A program made the position numbers and the translations under genes. A model generated the notes under the pieces. That model was given only the letters and a program-made list of their open reading frames with translations. It had not been told where the DNA came from and made no database searches. DNA of 64,000 nt from Chamaea fasciata (taxonomy: Eukaryota > Chordata > Aves > Passeriformes > Sylviidae): NCBI GenBank assembly GCA_029207755.1, contig JARCOQ010000007.1, forward strand, positions 40,009,656 through 40,073,655, read 5' to 3'. This document shows positions 34,576 to 47,238 of the stretch, one piece after another. Positions within the stretch are counted from its first letter, which is position 1. Each line of letters opens with the position of its first letter.

Positions 34576-37500
34576 TCATGGTGCCATCCCATGGTTCCCT
34601 CAAATGGTTCGTGTTAAACATGTGAGCCCCCCTGGCGACACTGATGCCTCCTGGTCATTTTCACCTGCAGGCCTCTCTGCTTCTGAGATACCTGAAGTAG
34701 CTTAACCACCAGGACCACCAGCAGGAATTTCCAGAGTGCCTCCAGGACACGCCCATCTTCTGTTTTGTGAGATCCACATTCAGGTCATAACTCTTGTGCT
34801 CCTTCTCACACTCACTAGTAGTTCAGGCCAGAGCTCTCCCTTGAGTGATGTGATACCATTTTTCTCCTGAATCCCAGGCAGGTGAGCAGCATTACTTTTC
34901 CATTGCTTAGACGCTTGTAACAGCTCTCTGGTGCCCTTCACATACTACCCCAGTTCCCTCTGCAAAGCCACCCTTTCCTCTTCACTCCTAAGGTAGGTAC
35001 CACTTTGCCCAAAATCACCCAGCCTGAGGCAGTGGGGGATAAACGGGCTGGGAATCCAGCTACAGTAGTTTGGTGTGACTGCTCTACACTGCATGCCTGA
35101 CTCTCTTCTTCTTGCTGGATCCCTGGCAAGTGTCAGCGAGAACTCTGTTTCACCGAAAGTGTTTTGCCAGCTCCTCACCCCTCTTTCCTGCAATCAGCTC
35201 ATCCCAAAGAGGTTGAGTGGGCCATCATGCTCCCAAAGCTTCATTGTGGCCCTCTTAATTTCCTCCTCATCCTCTCCCAGCCTACTGTCCCCATCCTCTT
35301 GTAGGCAAGGTATGTATGCCCCTAGGGACAGGGGCATCCAGCCTCTCCCTCCCTAGGCTTGCAGCAGAGGATGCTTGGGGGTCATTACTTTGCAGTTTCC
35401 ACAGTACTGTTCTCACTTTGTCTATGAAAAAATGCCTCCTCTGCCCTTCTTGTCAGTGGCTGAGGGTGATTCCGTAACATTGTGGTAAGTGGTATTAACT
35501 AACCTTTGGCAGTGACCTGTCTCTCTTGTTTCATTTTGAGCCAAGGGCAACAGGTATGCATTTGTCTTTGTCCTTATTGGTTCTTCTACTCAGCTTGCTG
35601 GAAAACAAGCCCCAAAAATCCCCAGCCTTGATATTTACGAAGAGTCACGGAAACTACTTTGATTACCATGGTTGCCAGACTCTGCTGAGCACTACTGGCA
35701 GCAGCACGGCCCATGGCCGGGCACAGGACCGGAGCCAGGGAAAACTGTGCTGCCAGGATGCTCACAGAGAAATGAGAAAACCCAACTGCTGCTTCCCTGA
35801 GCCTGGAAGCATCATCTGGCTCCTCATGGCTTTGCACACTTTTTGATTATTTGTGATCACTGATTGCTGGCAATTGAAGTCGGGGGAGGTGGGCACAAGC
35901 AAAGGGAATGGGTCCATGTGCATCCCATGCTCACATGGAGGCATCATGCTCCTACTGGGCTCAGGAAACTGCTCTGTGGGCAGAGCTGGGTGGGTCACTT
36001 GTCCCTGATTAGGGCCATGAGTCTCCCCACACCATGCAGCTGGTGGAGTGGCCAGGGTCATCTCCCAGGTGGGTGATGGAGGCAGGCAGGGCAGCTGCTG
36101 TCGGAGGTGTAGCCAGCCCCATGGCAGGGAGCTTGCTGTCAGCAGCTCTGTCACCAACACTGTCCATGTGAGGAAAAGATTCTTCCCTGCAGCCAGGAGG
36201 TCTTGCTGGTCAGGGCCACCAAGAAAGGCTGGCACCCATGACATCATGGCTGGAGTTTGCCGTTTCTCTGCATCTGAATCTCCAGGAGCAGAAGCCTTGG
36301 GAGCACCTGTGGGCTCAGGCTCACTCCTCCACTGCAACCAAGTTGTAATTCCAGGCACAGCCAGTGCCTGTAATGCTTCCCCAAGCCTCAGTTCCCGTGA
36401 CAGCCTCAGTGGCTCTGCCTGCATGCAGCTGGATCTCCTGCCCAGCACAGACATTTCAGCTCCTCACCACACACTTGGGGAGAAGGTGGGGAAGGAGCTG
36501 GTGCCAAGGCTGGCAGGGATACGCAGAGTAGCTCACTAAGGCCAGAAGCAGGATTTGCAGCCCATGCATCACCTGGGACTGAGTCTGGGCTGAAGATGCA
36601 GTGGGTGTGTGGTTGTGGGATGAAAGAACTTAATGATGCTGAGCCTTTGGTTTTGTCTGTCAGGGTGAGCAAGAAGTTATTCCAAATTAGCTAAACTGAT
36701 GGGGTAATTTGGTGGTGAAAAACCTTCCTCCAGATGCCTTGCTGTGGAGTTCAAGTGGGTTTTCTTTGGTTTGGCTTTTTTAAGTGGAGTGACCAACTCG
36801 AGTAGACTTCAGCTCAGGGATATATTTGGTAGAGCAGGCAGTGATATGGCTGCCTGTGCTGATAATTTCTTTGTGAGCAAAGCCTACCCAGGGGGTAGGG
36901 AGTGAGCCCAGTTGTACTAGGATGGCTTTAATGCTGATTAAGGACATCTGCCGAGGGGTTATTGAACTTCAGTCACTTCCAAGAAGGAAGAAAGGAAGGA
37001 CTTTCCTCTTTCCAGTCCTGTGTCCCGCTGTGCTTGCATGGAGTGTAACTGGGGTGCCATGGGGATTGGAGAAAGGTTAGGCTCTGTGGAGAAGGAAAAG
37101 CTTTTGCTGCTCAAAGCAGGAGGTGGATAACTGTGGGTAAGACTGTCAGCTCTGCATCCCTGTCTAGTTCAAGGGACTCTGCTAGACAAAAAGGCCCTGT
37201 CTTTGCAAGGTGATGGACTTTTCCAGCCCTGGCTCCCAGCACTGTGGCCTGGAGCTCCTAGGAAATACCAGCATGAAGCTACTTCTAGAAGCCTACATGG
37301 GTTTCAGCAAAAGCAGAGTTTGGGTCTCTTTGACAAAAGGGTTTCACTGAAGCCTGTCACGTCTCAGATGAAGCTTCAGGAACAGGATCGTTTGCCAGTA
37401 ACCACCACCTTGTGCTGATGTTATCTAGTTTCTGCAGAATGAACTTGCTGAGTTGTCATCTGTGACACTGTCAGGGGAAGTCCTGACTCCTGACACTGCA

Positions 37501-40500
37501 GTTCCTGCCTCTGCTTTGCCATGGCCCCAATTCCAGCAGCATCAACTGGGCTGGTTGGATTTGCTCGATACCTGCTTGTGCTGCAGTGTCATGGGGTTGT
37601 CAGAAAGAACTGGCAGCAAGGCTGTGCTGCAGGCCTGCAGGCTCCCAAATCCTATGGAGCTACTAGCAGGCTAACATGTAGTTTCCGGCTGAGGATAAAA
37701 TGGCTACTGACAGCTCATCTCAAGGTGGTGCTGAATGCTTGGTGACCAGGCAAGCAGCAAGAGGGGGTTTGCACTAGAGCAAACATGTGGGTATTGGTAA
37801 GTGCCTCTCAGTACGTGGCCTACTGACTTCTATGACAGAGGCAAACTCCGTGGGTGCCAAGCAGAGGCAGTGCTGCATTTTGCAGATGTTTGCCAAGGAC
37901 GGCATCCCTTTGCTTCTGTGCAGACCTTCCCTGGAGGCAGTGACCTGATTCACTCTCTAGCTCCAGACAGCAGGTAATGGATGAGTGGCTAAGGTAGTCA
38001 GGTGCTGGTGCATGCTGGCACTGCTGTATGACTGGGCAGCATGATGCCACCGCATGCAGCTGGTGTAACAGGCCGGCAAGGCCAAGCTCACTGGTCCTAA
38101 CAAAACCCCTCACCTGCAGGTGCAAGGTGTTCTCTGTGTCTGCAAAGTGGATGCAGGCACCTCTTCTGCTGTCTGTTGAATGCCTGCAGGTTACTGGATC
38201 ACATGTGCAAGTTTTAGGAGCAATGCAAGCGGCCAGTGTACCTGTGTGACATGGAGCCTCATTCAGGCAGGGCTTTGGAGCAGCACATTTCTTCATCTGA
38301 CAGCAACCGTCTGCTGTGGCTGCAAGGTCCCACACTACTTGGCAGCTGAGTTTGCATGCTGGGGTAGCAGCACCTCTGCATTTCTCCCTGCCGTGCTCTG
38401 TAGGGTGCCTAAGTGCCAGCTGGTACCTGGGTGGTTTAGATGTAAATGCCAAAGGGTTCAAGGCTGTGCTCCAAATTTGAGATAGAGCTACCTGGTGGGT
38501 TCCTCTCAGTGTGCAGTGGTGGGGAAAGGAGGAAGGCTGCATGGGGAATGGGATGAAGAATATATCCATCCTTTATAAATGTAATGCCATGGGAAGCTGC
38601 CCTCAGCTGCTGTGTTTGCTTCTGTCTTCCCTGCTGTGAAATCAGTAGACGTCCAAAGATGGGTGCTGACCTAAATTAGGGCTGCAGGAAAATTTCCCTA
38701 TGTAGGGACTAAAAGTCCCACTAGTTTAGAGTGGAAACTAGTGAAATGCCGCGTGATAGAGATGTGCGGAGCAATTCCTGGCTTAGAGATAAGTCTGTTC
38801 CTCTGCTCACCCCCTCACAAGATGTTCAAAGAAATGGAAAGACAACTCATTTCACACTGGTAAACTGACACAATTCTCACAGAGCCAGCAAACTGATTTG
38901 TGCAGGTGGACAAGATGCCCTGCTGGCCAGCAGTTTCAGATGGCTCACAGAGGATCAGGTATTGATATGAAAAGCAAGGATATCCAAAACTGAAGTAAAA
39001 ATGTTTGGCTTAAATAAGATAAAAAATGGCATGATTCTTGGACATCTACTTCGGGGTTCAGGTAAAGAATGGTGGCAAGGAGTTTCTATTTTCCTGTCCC
39101 TTCTTTGAAACCAATTTTGGCATTATTAGTGACACCAGGAGGACCAAGTCTTCAAGTCAGGGCCTCGAACCATCACTGCTGGCATGGGTTAGGGTGTAGC
39201 ACCTCTCCCTTGTCCTGCCTCCAAAGCACCATGAGGGATGAGGGGCCAAGGGAGGCTGCAGGTCACTTCTGTCTGGGCCCTGATGTTGGCAGCCACATAC
39301 AAAGCTGTAGGAAAAGCAGCCATGTCTCAGGAGGCTGATTACAGAGCACCTCTCACTTGCCAGGTACCAAAATTTAAGAGTGGAAAGCACAGGATTGATG
39401 ATCATCTGAAACTGCTCCCTCTCCCTCCTTCCATCTGCTGCTCTGAGCCCCCTGGAGAAAGTTGTGGAACTTTACAAACGCTCTGAAATAGCCAGCACTA
39501 AGCAAGTCCTCCCGTGGTGTTTGGGCATTTGGCCATGGGCCTCCTTCCTTATGTTTCTCTCAAAAAGGCATTGAAGAGCTCTGGCTGGGGGCTCTGGGGA
39601 ATGGACCAGGTTTGGGTCTGGGGCTCAGCCCTGCCACTGCCTCCCTCAGCAGCCTGCTCTGAGACTCTGGGTTGTCTTCCAGGGAGCTGGCAGCAGGTGA
39701 GAGCTGTGTGTGCCAGGGTGTGACAGCATGTGACAGTGCACTGTCCAGGCTGATGGGGCTTATATCCATTTCTGTGTTTTGGTGACTGCCAGTGTGGTTC
39801 TGCCGTTCAGCACTACTTGCACAGGCACCAAGTGTACCTTCTGCACAGTTCCCCTGTCCCCTCCTTCACAGCCACTCTGCCCCACGCTGCCTGTCCTTCC
39901 CCACGCTGCCTCCGACGTGCTGGGCTCCAGCACTGCTTGCTCAAGCACCATACATGCCTGGGCACAAGCTCACTGCATGTGAGCCTGTCAGTGCAGCTGC
40001 TTGTGCTGAACACCTCCTCCAATCATGCTGCGTGAGCTGAAGGATTTGAGAAGCTCTTGTTTCTACCAAATGGGGTGGAGAGAAGGGAAAACTGATGTAC
40101 ACACCCCCATAATCCAAAAGTGAAGCAGATCCCACTGGGGTGAACGTACAGTACTAGCGTGCGTGTTGCTCACAGACATCTCCTGATGAGGTGGGTGTCT
40201 CAGAGTCTATCTGCAAAAACATGCCCTAAATAAGCTGTACTCAAGCTTGGGAGTCTTGAACATGTTTTGTGGTGATGGGTGGTGTTGAAGGACATTTTCA
40301 TCTGAATGGAGTCATGAAGCAGCAATGTTATACACTCAAGAGTCATGTATTAATTTTAGAGACACCATCCTCCCCCATGCCATGGATCATGGCTTCAGTC
40401 AAAGCCCTATGAACATCAAATCCTCCGTCAGGCATTGTTCACCCCCTGGGAGCATGATTTTTGCTGTTTGGTTGTTGCAGTTGGATTCACTGCAGCAGTA

Positions 40501-43500
40501 GCAGAGTGACAAGGTTGAGTCCTGTTGCCACCATGGCCAGGCTGAACAGCCGTGCTTCTCCTGCTCTTGTATCACCTGGAACTGCACACACTGGGAAGCA
40601 CAAAGGAAGCCGGGGCCATAGCCCCTTGCCATCACCAGTAAGTCTACCCCTGGGTGGATCAGCCCTTCTGGTTAAACGGGTCACTGCCCTTCCTCTTTGG
40701 GCCTTCCCCGTCATCACCGAACGAGACTGCCACCGAGATGAGTCAAACCGTCAGACAACATCTGCACCCTCTGCACGGCACGTCCATGCGCTTGGATAGT
40801 TCAACTGCTGGGCTCAGCCCAGGCAGCGGAAGCAAAGAAACCCTGGCTGACTGGGGGGCGTCTGGTAGCTGAACCTTTTCAGTGTCCCAAGCACAGGTGG
40901 GTGATCTGGTTCATTTTTGACCGATCCCAGAAGGTAGAAAAGGCCTGTGAAGACAGCGGTGAGAGAAAGTTTGGCCTTGAATGGATGTACTTTACCAGGG
41001 TTTGACATCTGCTGACCTGGAGACTCTTGTAAGTGTACATCTGAGTATTTGCTCATGAGCTGCTAAGCCCTTGTCAGAAACAGATTAGAGGTTGCTCAAC
41101 TAAATACGCAACCAGTTGATCTGCTCAGAACAGGAGAAGGAGAATGTGGTTCATCCATTCAAAATAGCCTGGGGTGAACTCTAATAATTGGTGTCTTGAG
41201 ACTGAAACTCCCGTGTATGCAGGAGGTCTGACCCCGCCAACCTCCTGTCAACCCTTCAGCTCTAGCCAGGCTTGCTCTTCCTCTCCAGCTGGGTCAGATG
41301 GACCCCATCTACCTGGTACTGTATCCATATCTGGAAAGCTAGCCCATTTGGCATTTTCTTTCTACAGTTTCTTTCTTTTAAAATATGGACCAAAAAAAAA
41401 AAAAAAAGCATTACTAATGACATTCAAAAAAACCTACATAAAAGTGGCAAAGCCAAGTACTGAAAAAGTAGAAATTGCCAGAAATGGGATTGCCTGGGCA
41501 GCCTAGCTTCAGCTGCCTTGTGCATATGATCACTCCCTACATTTTGCCCTGGACTGCCACCTCTTCAGCACCCAGGCTGGACCTTGGCTGGAGGGAGCAA
41601 TAAGCTGGACAGCTAGGCTGCCTCCTTTCTTAGCAGGGCTGGGAAACTCCTATCAAGTTGGTGAAGCAAGAGGCTGCAGAAAGAAAGGTGGTTCTCCTGG
41701 GCAGACAGCTGATGCCTCCCTGGAGAGCTGGGTCTGTTCTACACTTGCCTTGAAGTTACTCTGTGAGTTGGTGAGCCACATAAGCAAGAGCTTTCACAGG
41801 AGCAGCCGTGTCTTCCTCATTTCCCAAGCTGCTTTACAGAAGTGCTTAAGATTTGCAGATGCAGTCACAGACATCAGGATCGGGAGTTTGACTAAACTTA
41901 GTGCTATATAGTGCCAAAACCATAAAAAAATTAGTTCCTAGCTGGTTCAAAATGTGTGTCCAAAATGAATGAGTACTTATGACCTAAATCTCTTTTGTCT
42001 CTTATTTTCCACCTGTTAAATAGATATAACTCCATCCTCTTATCCCCAGCTCCGGACCTGAAAAGGTGGCTGAGAAAACAGCTTCATTAATAACCCTGAG
42101 GCACTCACTCAGTGCTGAAGTGATGAGCATTAGAAAGAGTCTGTGAAGGAATAGAAAAGCAGGATGTTGGAGCACGCTGACTGCAGGACAAGATGAAGGT
42201 AACACAGCCATCCCAGGGAATATACCCTAGTGGATCAGGCAGCCACAGAGCACAGCATGTTATGCAGCATGAGGGCGTAAATGCAGTGTGCTTTAGGAAT
42301 TTAGTTATGGGATTTCCATAATTTTGAGTGCTTGACTTACAGCCCTTGTCATTTATCAGGCATTCCAGGTATAAAGTACCTGTTTACTGTACATTGGCTG
42401 GTAAGGACTGAAAGTGTTGGTGTTTGCTCTGTGCCAAGTGGGATGAATTTGGTGGGACTATGCTTCACCTCTCCTGGCACAACCTCACTCTCACACTCAG
42501 CTCAGTCAAGATAAGATAGCCCTGGTGACAGAGGCTGGGGAAGCTGCACATGTTGCAGACAGGACCACATGTGCTGGCAGAGCGGGACAGACACGGCAGA
42601 AGCATCTGGTAGAGAGCAGGGACTTTGTTCAACACAGCCATTCACTTAACATCTCTTTTCAGCACTGATTTCTATGCAAAAGTCTTCAAACTCATGTTAA
42701 GAATTATAAACAAGTTGTTGCAATTCTCCAAATATTGTAAGAAAATATTTGCATAAAATGCTACATGTGGAGCAGAAACAACCTCAGTGGTTTACAGGAG
42801 GCTGAAGTTGGTAACTGCTCTAGGCTGGATTTTTAAATAGCACCATGCACTGAATGGCTGTGCAAACGAGATGACTGAGGTGGATGGGGTGAGATGCCAT
42901 TTTGAATGTTGTTGTCATAAACCTGCTGCACGCAAGAGCTCTGGAGCAGCAGGTTTACAAGGAAGCTCTAGCACCCACCTGTGCTGAGAAAGCTGGTTGC
43001 ACATATGGGACATAGGGATAAAATACCTCATGTGCTCTTGTGGTTCTGAGGAACCCATCCTAGTAGTGCCTTTTTTTTTTCTCCCCTTATTTAAACTGTG
43101 GGAACCTAACTCATAACATAATCCATCCCCTCATAGAGGCAGGATTCAACCTGGACTTTTTTTGAGAGATGTTTCTTCCCAGCCACTTCATATAAAGAGG
43201 CTTGAATAACTTTCCTGAATTACCCATCCCAAGGTGTTCGTAACCTCATCTTGCTTCAAATGTCATATCTCCATCTCTCCTGCTGCAGTTGGAGCCTGTT
43301 GCTTCTTAACTTGCTTTGGCTGCACAGAAACCAGCTGACCACCCTTTCCATTACAACATATGAAAGACTGTTCTTCCTCACCACCCCCTTCCCACCCCCA
43401 AGACTTCTCTTTTCTAGGCTAAATGGGCCAAACTTCTTCACTCCTTTCTCTTAGTGCAATATTTATGTGTGTTTGTTTATCCTTTGTATTGTTTTCTTCC

Positions 43501-46500
43501 AGACTACTCCACTTCTTGGCCTGGGACTCTGAATGGGTCCTGTACAGGCTGCACAAGGCAGTCATCTCCTCTGCCTTGCCCCAGAGCCCCAAGTCAATCC
43601 CTGACCCCTTTGCTGCTGGCAAAGCTTCAGTTTTCAGTCCTCTGCAACCCCTGGATTTTTTGCTGCTATTCTGCTGCCCCATCGGTTATTCCCCAGATCT
43701 TCTACCTACAGCTCGCTTGGCTTTACATTTGCATTTGTTCTTGCTGAACTGCATCTTGCTGCTTTCAAACCATTGCTCTGCAGTTGAGATCACACTAAGC
43801 CCGGCTCCAGAGTCCCTGCAGCCACTCTGGCCTAGAAGAACAAGACTCCCTTCAGCATTGCCTGCTGTAATTTACAAGGGACAAGTACAGGACTGGTTGG
43901 TCCTGTCCTTCCTTTAAAAACCTCTGGAACCATCCTTTCTCCCTCAAGCTGCTGGTATGGCAGTAGCCAAGCACTGGTGAGTTTTTCCAGTGCTGCTGAC
44001 AGTGATTTCACAGCTTCTCTGATTAAGATCAAAGGAAACAAAATGATTGCAGAGAGAAAGTCAGGGAATTATTATTCACAGTGTAAATTTAGTCACCTAA
44101 GTCAAGCACAGAGATTAGGAGACTGACTTCTGAAGCTCTCCCTCATAGCGTGGGGGAGCCTGGGCAGGGGCAGCAGCTCCCCATGTTGTGCCTGCAGCAG
44201 GTGCCCAGGTCAGTTCCCACAAAGCTGTGAGCAGATGCTGGTGGAGCCATACTGGTGTTTTCTGCTGCTCTGGGTTGGGGAATCACATCTCTGACCAAAG
44301 CAATGGCAGGGGCCTCTCACTGCCTATGAGGAGACAACATGGGTCCAGCCCAGCCCAAAGAAGTGTTGTGAAGGCGCTGCCCGTCTTGCCACCAGGAGAC
44401 ACTTGTCTCACTTACAGATGCTTATTCATTCATAAGTGGCAGGAATTCAGAAACATCATGGCCAGTTCAAGGGAAAAGAGTGTGTTTGGACAAGGCAGGA
44501 AAAGGGATGCTCTCTTAGTCCTGCTCAGAAAGACCAAGTGTCCAAACCCTCTCCCATGCTGTTGCTCTCTCCTGAGGTGTTTTCATCAGCTGTTAATAAA
44601 AGGCCAGCTCTGAGCAAACCAAGATGCACTCAAAACTTTCCTCGTGTGGATCAAAGAACATTCTGGACAGTTTTTCACTGACTGTCCAGCTCCTGCCAGG
44701 ACACTCAGCTTCCCTCACCACCTTCTGCCAACAGCTCCACCACTTTCCCAACTGCCTCCCAGACGCTGGCCCTGCTAGATACAAAAGGAAGGTGTGCAGC
44801 TAATTTGTCCAATAATGGAACAAGGATATTTTGCTCTGAGGAAGGAGCTCCCTCCATCCAGCAGCCTGCAGAGCAGGACAGCCACGCAGTCTCTGAAACC
44901 TGCTCACCAGCAGAGGAGTGTGGTTTCCTCAGGAGAGTGGGAATCCAGCAGTGTGCTTCCTGGAAAGGAAGTGCCGCACAGGGTTGCAGAGTTCAAAGGA
45001 AGTGTAGTGATGCAGTGAGCTAGTGGATCCTTCAAGGGTTGTGCTGCTATCCAATGCCTTGGGAGGCCTGAACCCAACACCTGTCACCTCACTGATGCAT
45101 TTGGCTACTCCATTTCTGGAGCCAGCTGCACCAGAAGAGCTCTGTGTGCTACATGGGGGCTGTGCTTCCAGGAAATTGGGTCCCTCAGTGTGGGTCATGC
45201 CAAGAAAACACTTGCAGCCATGTTAAAAAGTGTGGTGGATCCTAGCATTTCCATATAGCACACCAGGAGAAAAAATACACTCAGTGTTGTGAAATGTTCA
45301 GATAAAAGGGCTAAGAGTAGAACACCAGTGCCACAGGATGTTTTTAAAGAGGGAAATGGGTCAAAATGGAGTAGTTTCCCTACTGGAGCAAAGTCAGGAG
45401 ATTTCCCAGAGCCACCAAGCCTGCAGCCAGCCCTATGCAATTCTTGGTTTTGGCCCTGTTTGCTCCTGTCTTGGCTCCATGTGTGGCAAGGATGGGAAGA
45501 AATGCTAGCAGTGCCCATGCAACTCTGCACTGTGTTCCAAGCACGTGCTTCTCTGCTAGTGTGTTTTTTGTGCTGCAATACAGAAATTATTTCCAGTACT
45601 TTCCCAAATGATGACTGCGTCTCAAGTGCCCTGACCTATGTCCTGCTGCTGAGACTTGCTAGCTGTTCCTACCTGAAGGCGGGAGAAGCTCAACCAAAAG
45701 ACCCACAGGCGACAAAAATCAGTAAGTTGGGGAACTGGGAATTGCTGTTTTCCACAGGAGCAGGTTACTGTGGATGGGTTCATGGCTGTTTCTAGATCTG
45801 CTCCTTATTGCACATGCAAGAACTTAGCAGCTCCAAAGTCGTGTGGTCCTGTCTGTGGATGGAGAACTTTTTTGACATGTGGCCCTGTCTCACCCTGCTG
45901 GATCTGGTGACCTGGTGATCTGGTGCGCAGATCAGAAAGCAAATGATCCTTGCTTTTGCACTTTCTACTGCTGCATTGTCACCTACAGAGCCACTAGCAT
46001 GTGGTACTCCAAAGGTATCCCTGAAGCACTGCTGTGCTAGGGGCTGATTGCACGTCTTTAGTCTTCTGAGGCAGTATGAACTAAGGACAGAAGCAGTCCC
46101 AGAGAGCACAGAGTGGGGGACAAAGAAGGGCATCCAAAGCAGCTTCTCCTTGCTGCTGTCTGCATGGGCTGATCCATAGATTCTTATATTTACAGCACTT
46201 TGTCTGCCAGGTTTGATAGTCCCTTAAGGGCCACTAGTAACATCCTAATGAATGTTTTAAAGTGCTAAGTTCCTCTGCTTTGTAGAAAATACTAGTCCTA
46301 CCCAACCCAGTCCAAATGTTCTATGATCCTGAGCCTCTCTTCTTAAATGGGACTGGTGCTACACTGTGCCCTCATGAGCCAACTGCACAAGCAGTGTTTA
46401 TGTGGCACCTGCTGAAGGTGCCCATCCGCTCCCCGGGACCCGCGTCAGCGGTGTCGGGGGTGGCAGGAGGGGGTGGCTGGGTTGTGGGGAGATGTATGGC

Positions 46501-46800
46501 TGCCTGGGAATTTCCTCAGCTGCACTGGGGTGACTGAGGTTGCTTGGGGCTGGATTGACCTCCTGCCTGCATAGGGCTGGAACACAATGCCCCTGGAATT
46601 TCTGGGGCTCCCAGTGCCACCTCCTCCGCACTGCCCTCCTTTGAGGGTCCAAGTTTCACAGCCAGAGCTGGGGCTTTTCTTCCTTTCCATCTCTGCTGTT
46701 TGTCTCAAAGAAAACCCATCGCGTTGTTTTTCAAGTGCCTGAAGGTGTTTTTCGGGGGTTTTTCAGGCTATTTTGAAGCTCATTTTTCCCAGATGTACTT
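34576..46800. other. Intergenic region between CpG island and BATF
   Basis: 12 kb without a recognised gene, RNA or intact transposon. It includes a run of 16 A (41392-41407), a modest CpG cluster with a TRE (40680-40800), and a weak CR1-tail-like segment (about 46290-46330). A 249-codon minus-strand frame (37820-38569) has no recognised family and no supporting signals. Confidence 0.55.
41392..41407. repeat. (A)16 homopolymer
   Basis: 16 consecutive A in the intergenic region. No retroposon body could be recognised upstream of it. Confidence 0.85.
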
Positions 46801-46814
46801 TTTTCTTTCTTCTT

Positions 46815-46815
<1 letters not shown>

Positions 46816-46847
<32 letters not shown>

Positions 46848-46870
46848 GGTTTTTTTAAAAAAATTTCTTC
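46816..46870. repeat. Poly(T) run next to the BATF promoter
   Basis: 28 consecutive T (46816-46843), then more T and A runs to about 46866. It ends less than 40 bases before the E-box of the presumed promoter. Confidence 0.85.
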
Positions 46871-46879
46871 TGTAACTTT

Positions 46880-47172
46880 TCTTCTTTGCCCTAAAGTTTC
46901 CGGCCACGTGACTTTCAGCTTACATCCCTGAGGTTCTGAGAAACCACAGGAGGCTGAGACCTAAAGGGAAGGTGCAGAGGCTCTGAGAGGAGAGGCAGCG
47001 AAAGTGTCGGAGTGCTGGGCAGGAGGACAGAGTGCTTCTGGGACGGGTGAGAGCAAGGAGCCAAGGGCCACATCAGAGGTGACAGAGGAGAGGCAGAGAA
47101 GCAAGACAGAAAGCAGGCACACCAAGAGCACAAAGGAAGCTGAAGAGACCCTGGGAGCCAGAAGCAGCAGCT
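46880..47172 (+). promoter_or_regulatory. BATF: BATF core promoter and 5' UTR region
   Basis: This stretch lies directly upstream of the BATF start codon. It carries an E-box GGCCACGTGAC (core 46905-46910), a STAT-type GAS motif TTCTGAGAA (46934-46942) overlapping a RUNX-type AACCACA (46942-46948), and then about 220 purine-rich bases without any ATG, as expected of a leader. It is not a CpG island, although a small CpG cluster lies at 46425-46460. The transcription start is probably about 46,890-46,930, judged by the known length of the human leader. The exact start cannot be read from the sequence. Confidence 0.55.
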
Positions 47173-47238
47173 ATGCCCCACAGCTCCGACAGTAGTGATT
47201 CCAGCAGCTTCAGCCAATCTCCCCCTCCCAGCAAGCAG
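47173..47238 (+). CDS. BATF: BATF coding exon 1 (residues 1-22)
   Basis: Encodes MPHSSDSSDSSSFSQSPPPSKQ in part of a longer transcribed exon. The donor is CAG|GTAAAG at 47239. The Ser-rich stretch has one Ser more than the human protein as I remember it, shifting later numbering by one. G at -3 of the ATG fits a functional start. Confidence 0.94.

Noticed and set aside
46290..46330. CR1-tail-like 'cctacccaacccagtccaaatgttctatgatcc'
   Set aside because: Similar to the CR1 terminal consensus but too short and diverged to call as a separate element.
47004..47195. 63-codon frame overlapping the BATF start codon
   Set aside because: It has no ATG; the BATF leader contains no upstream ATG at all.
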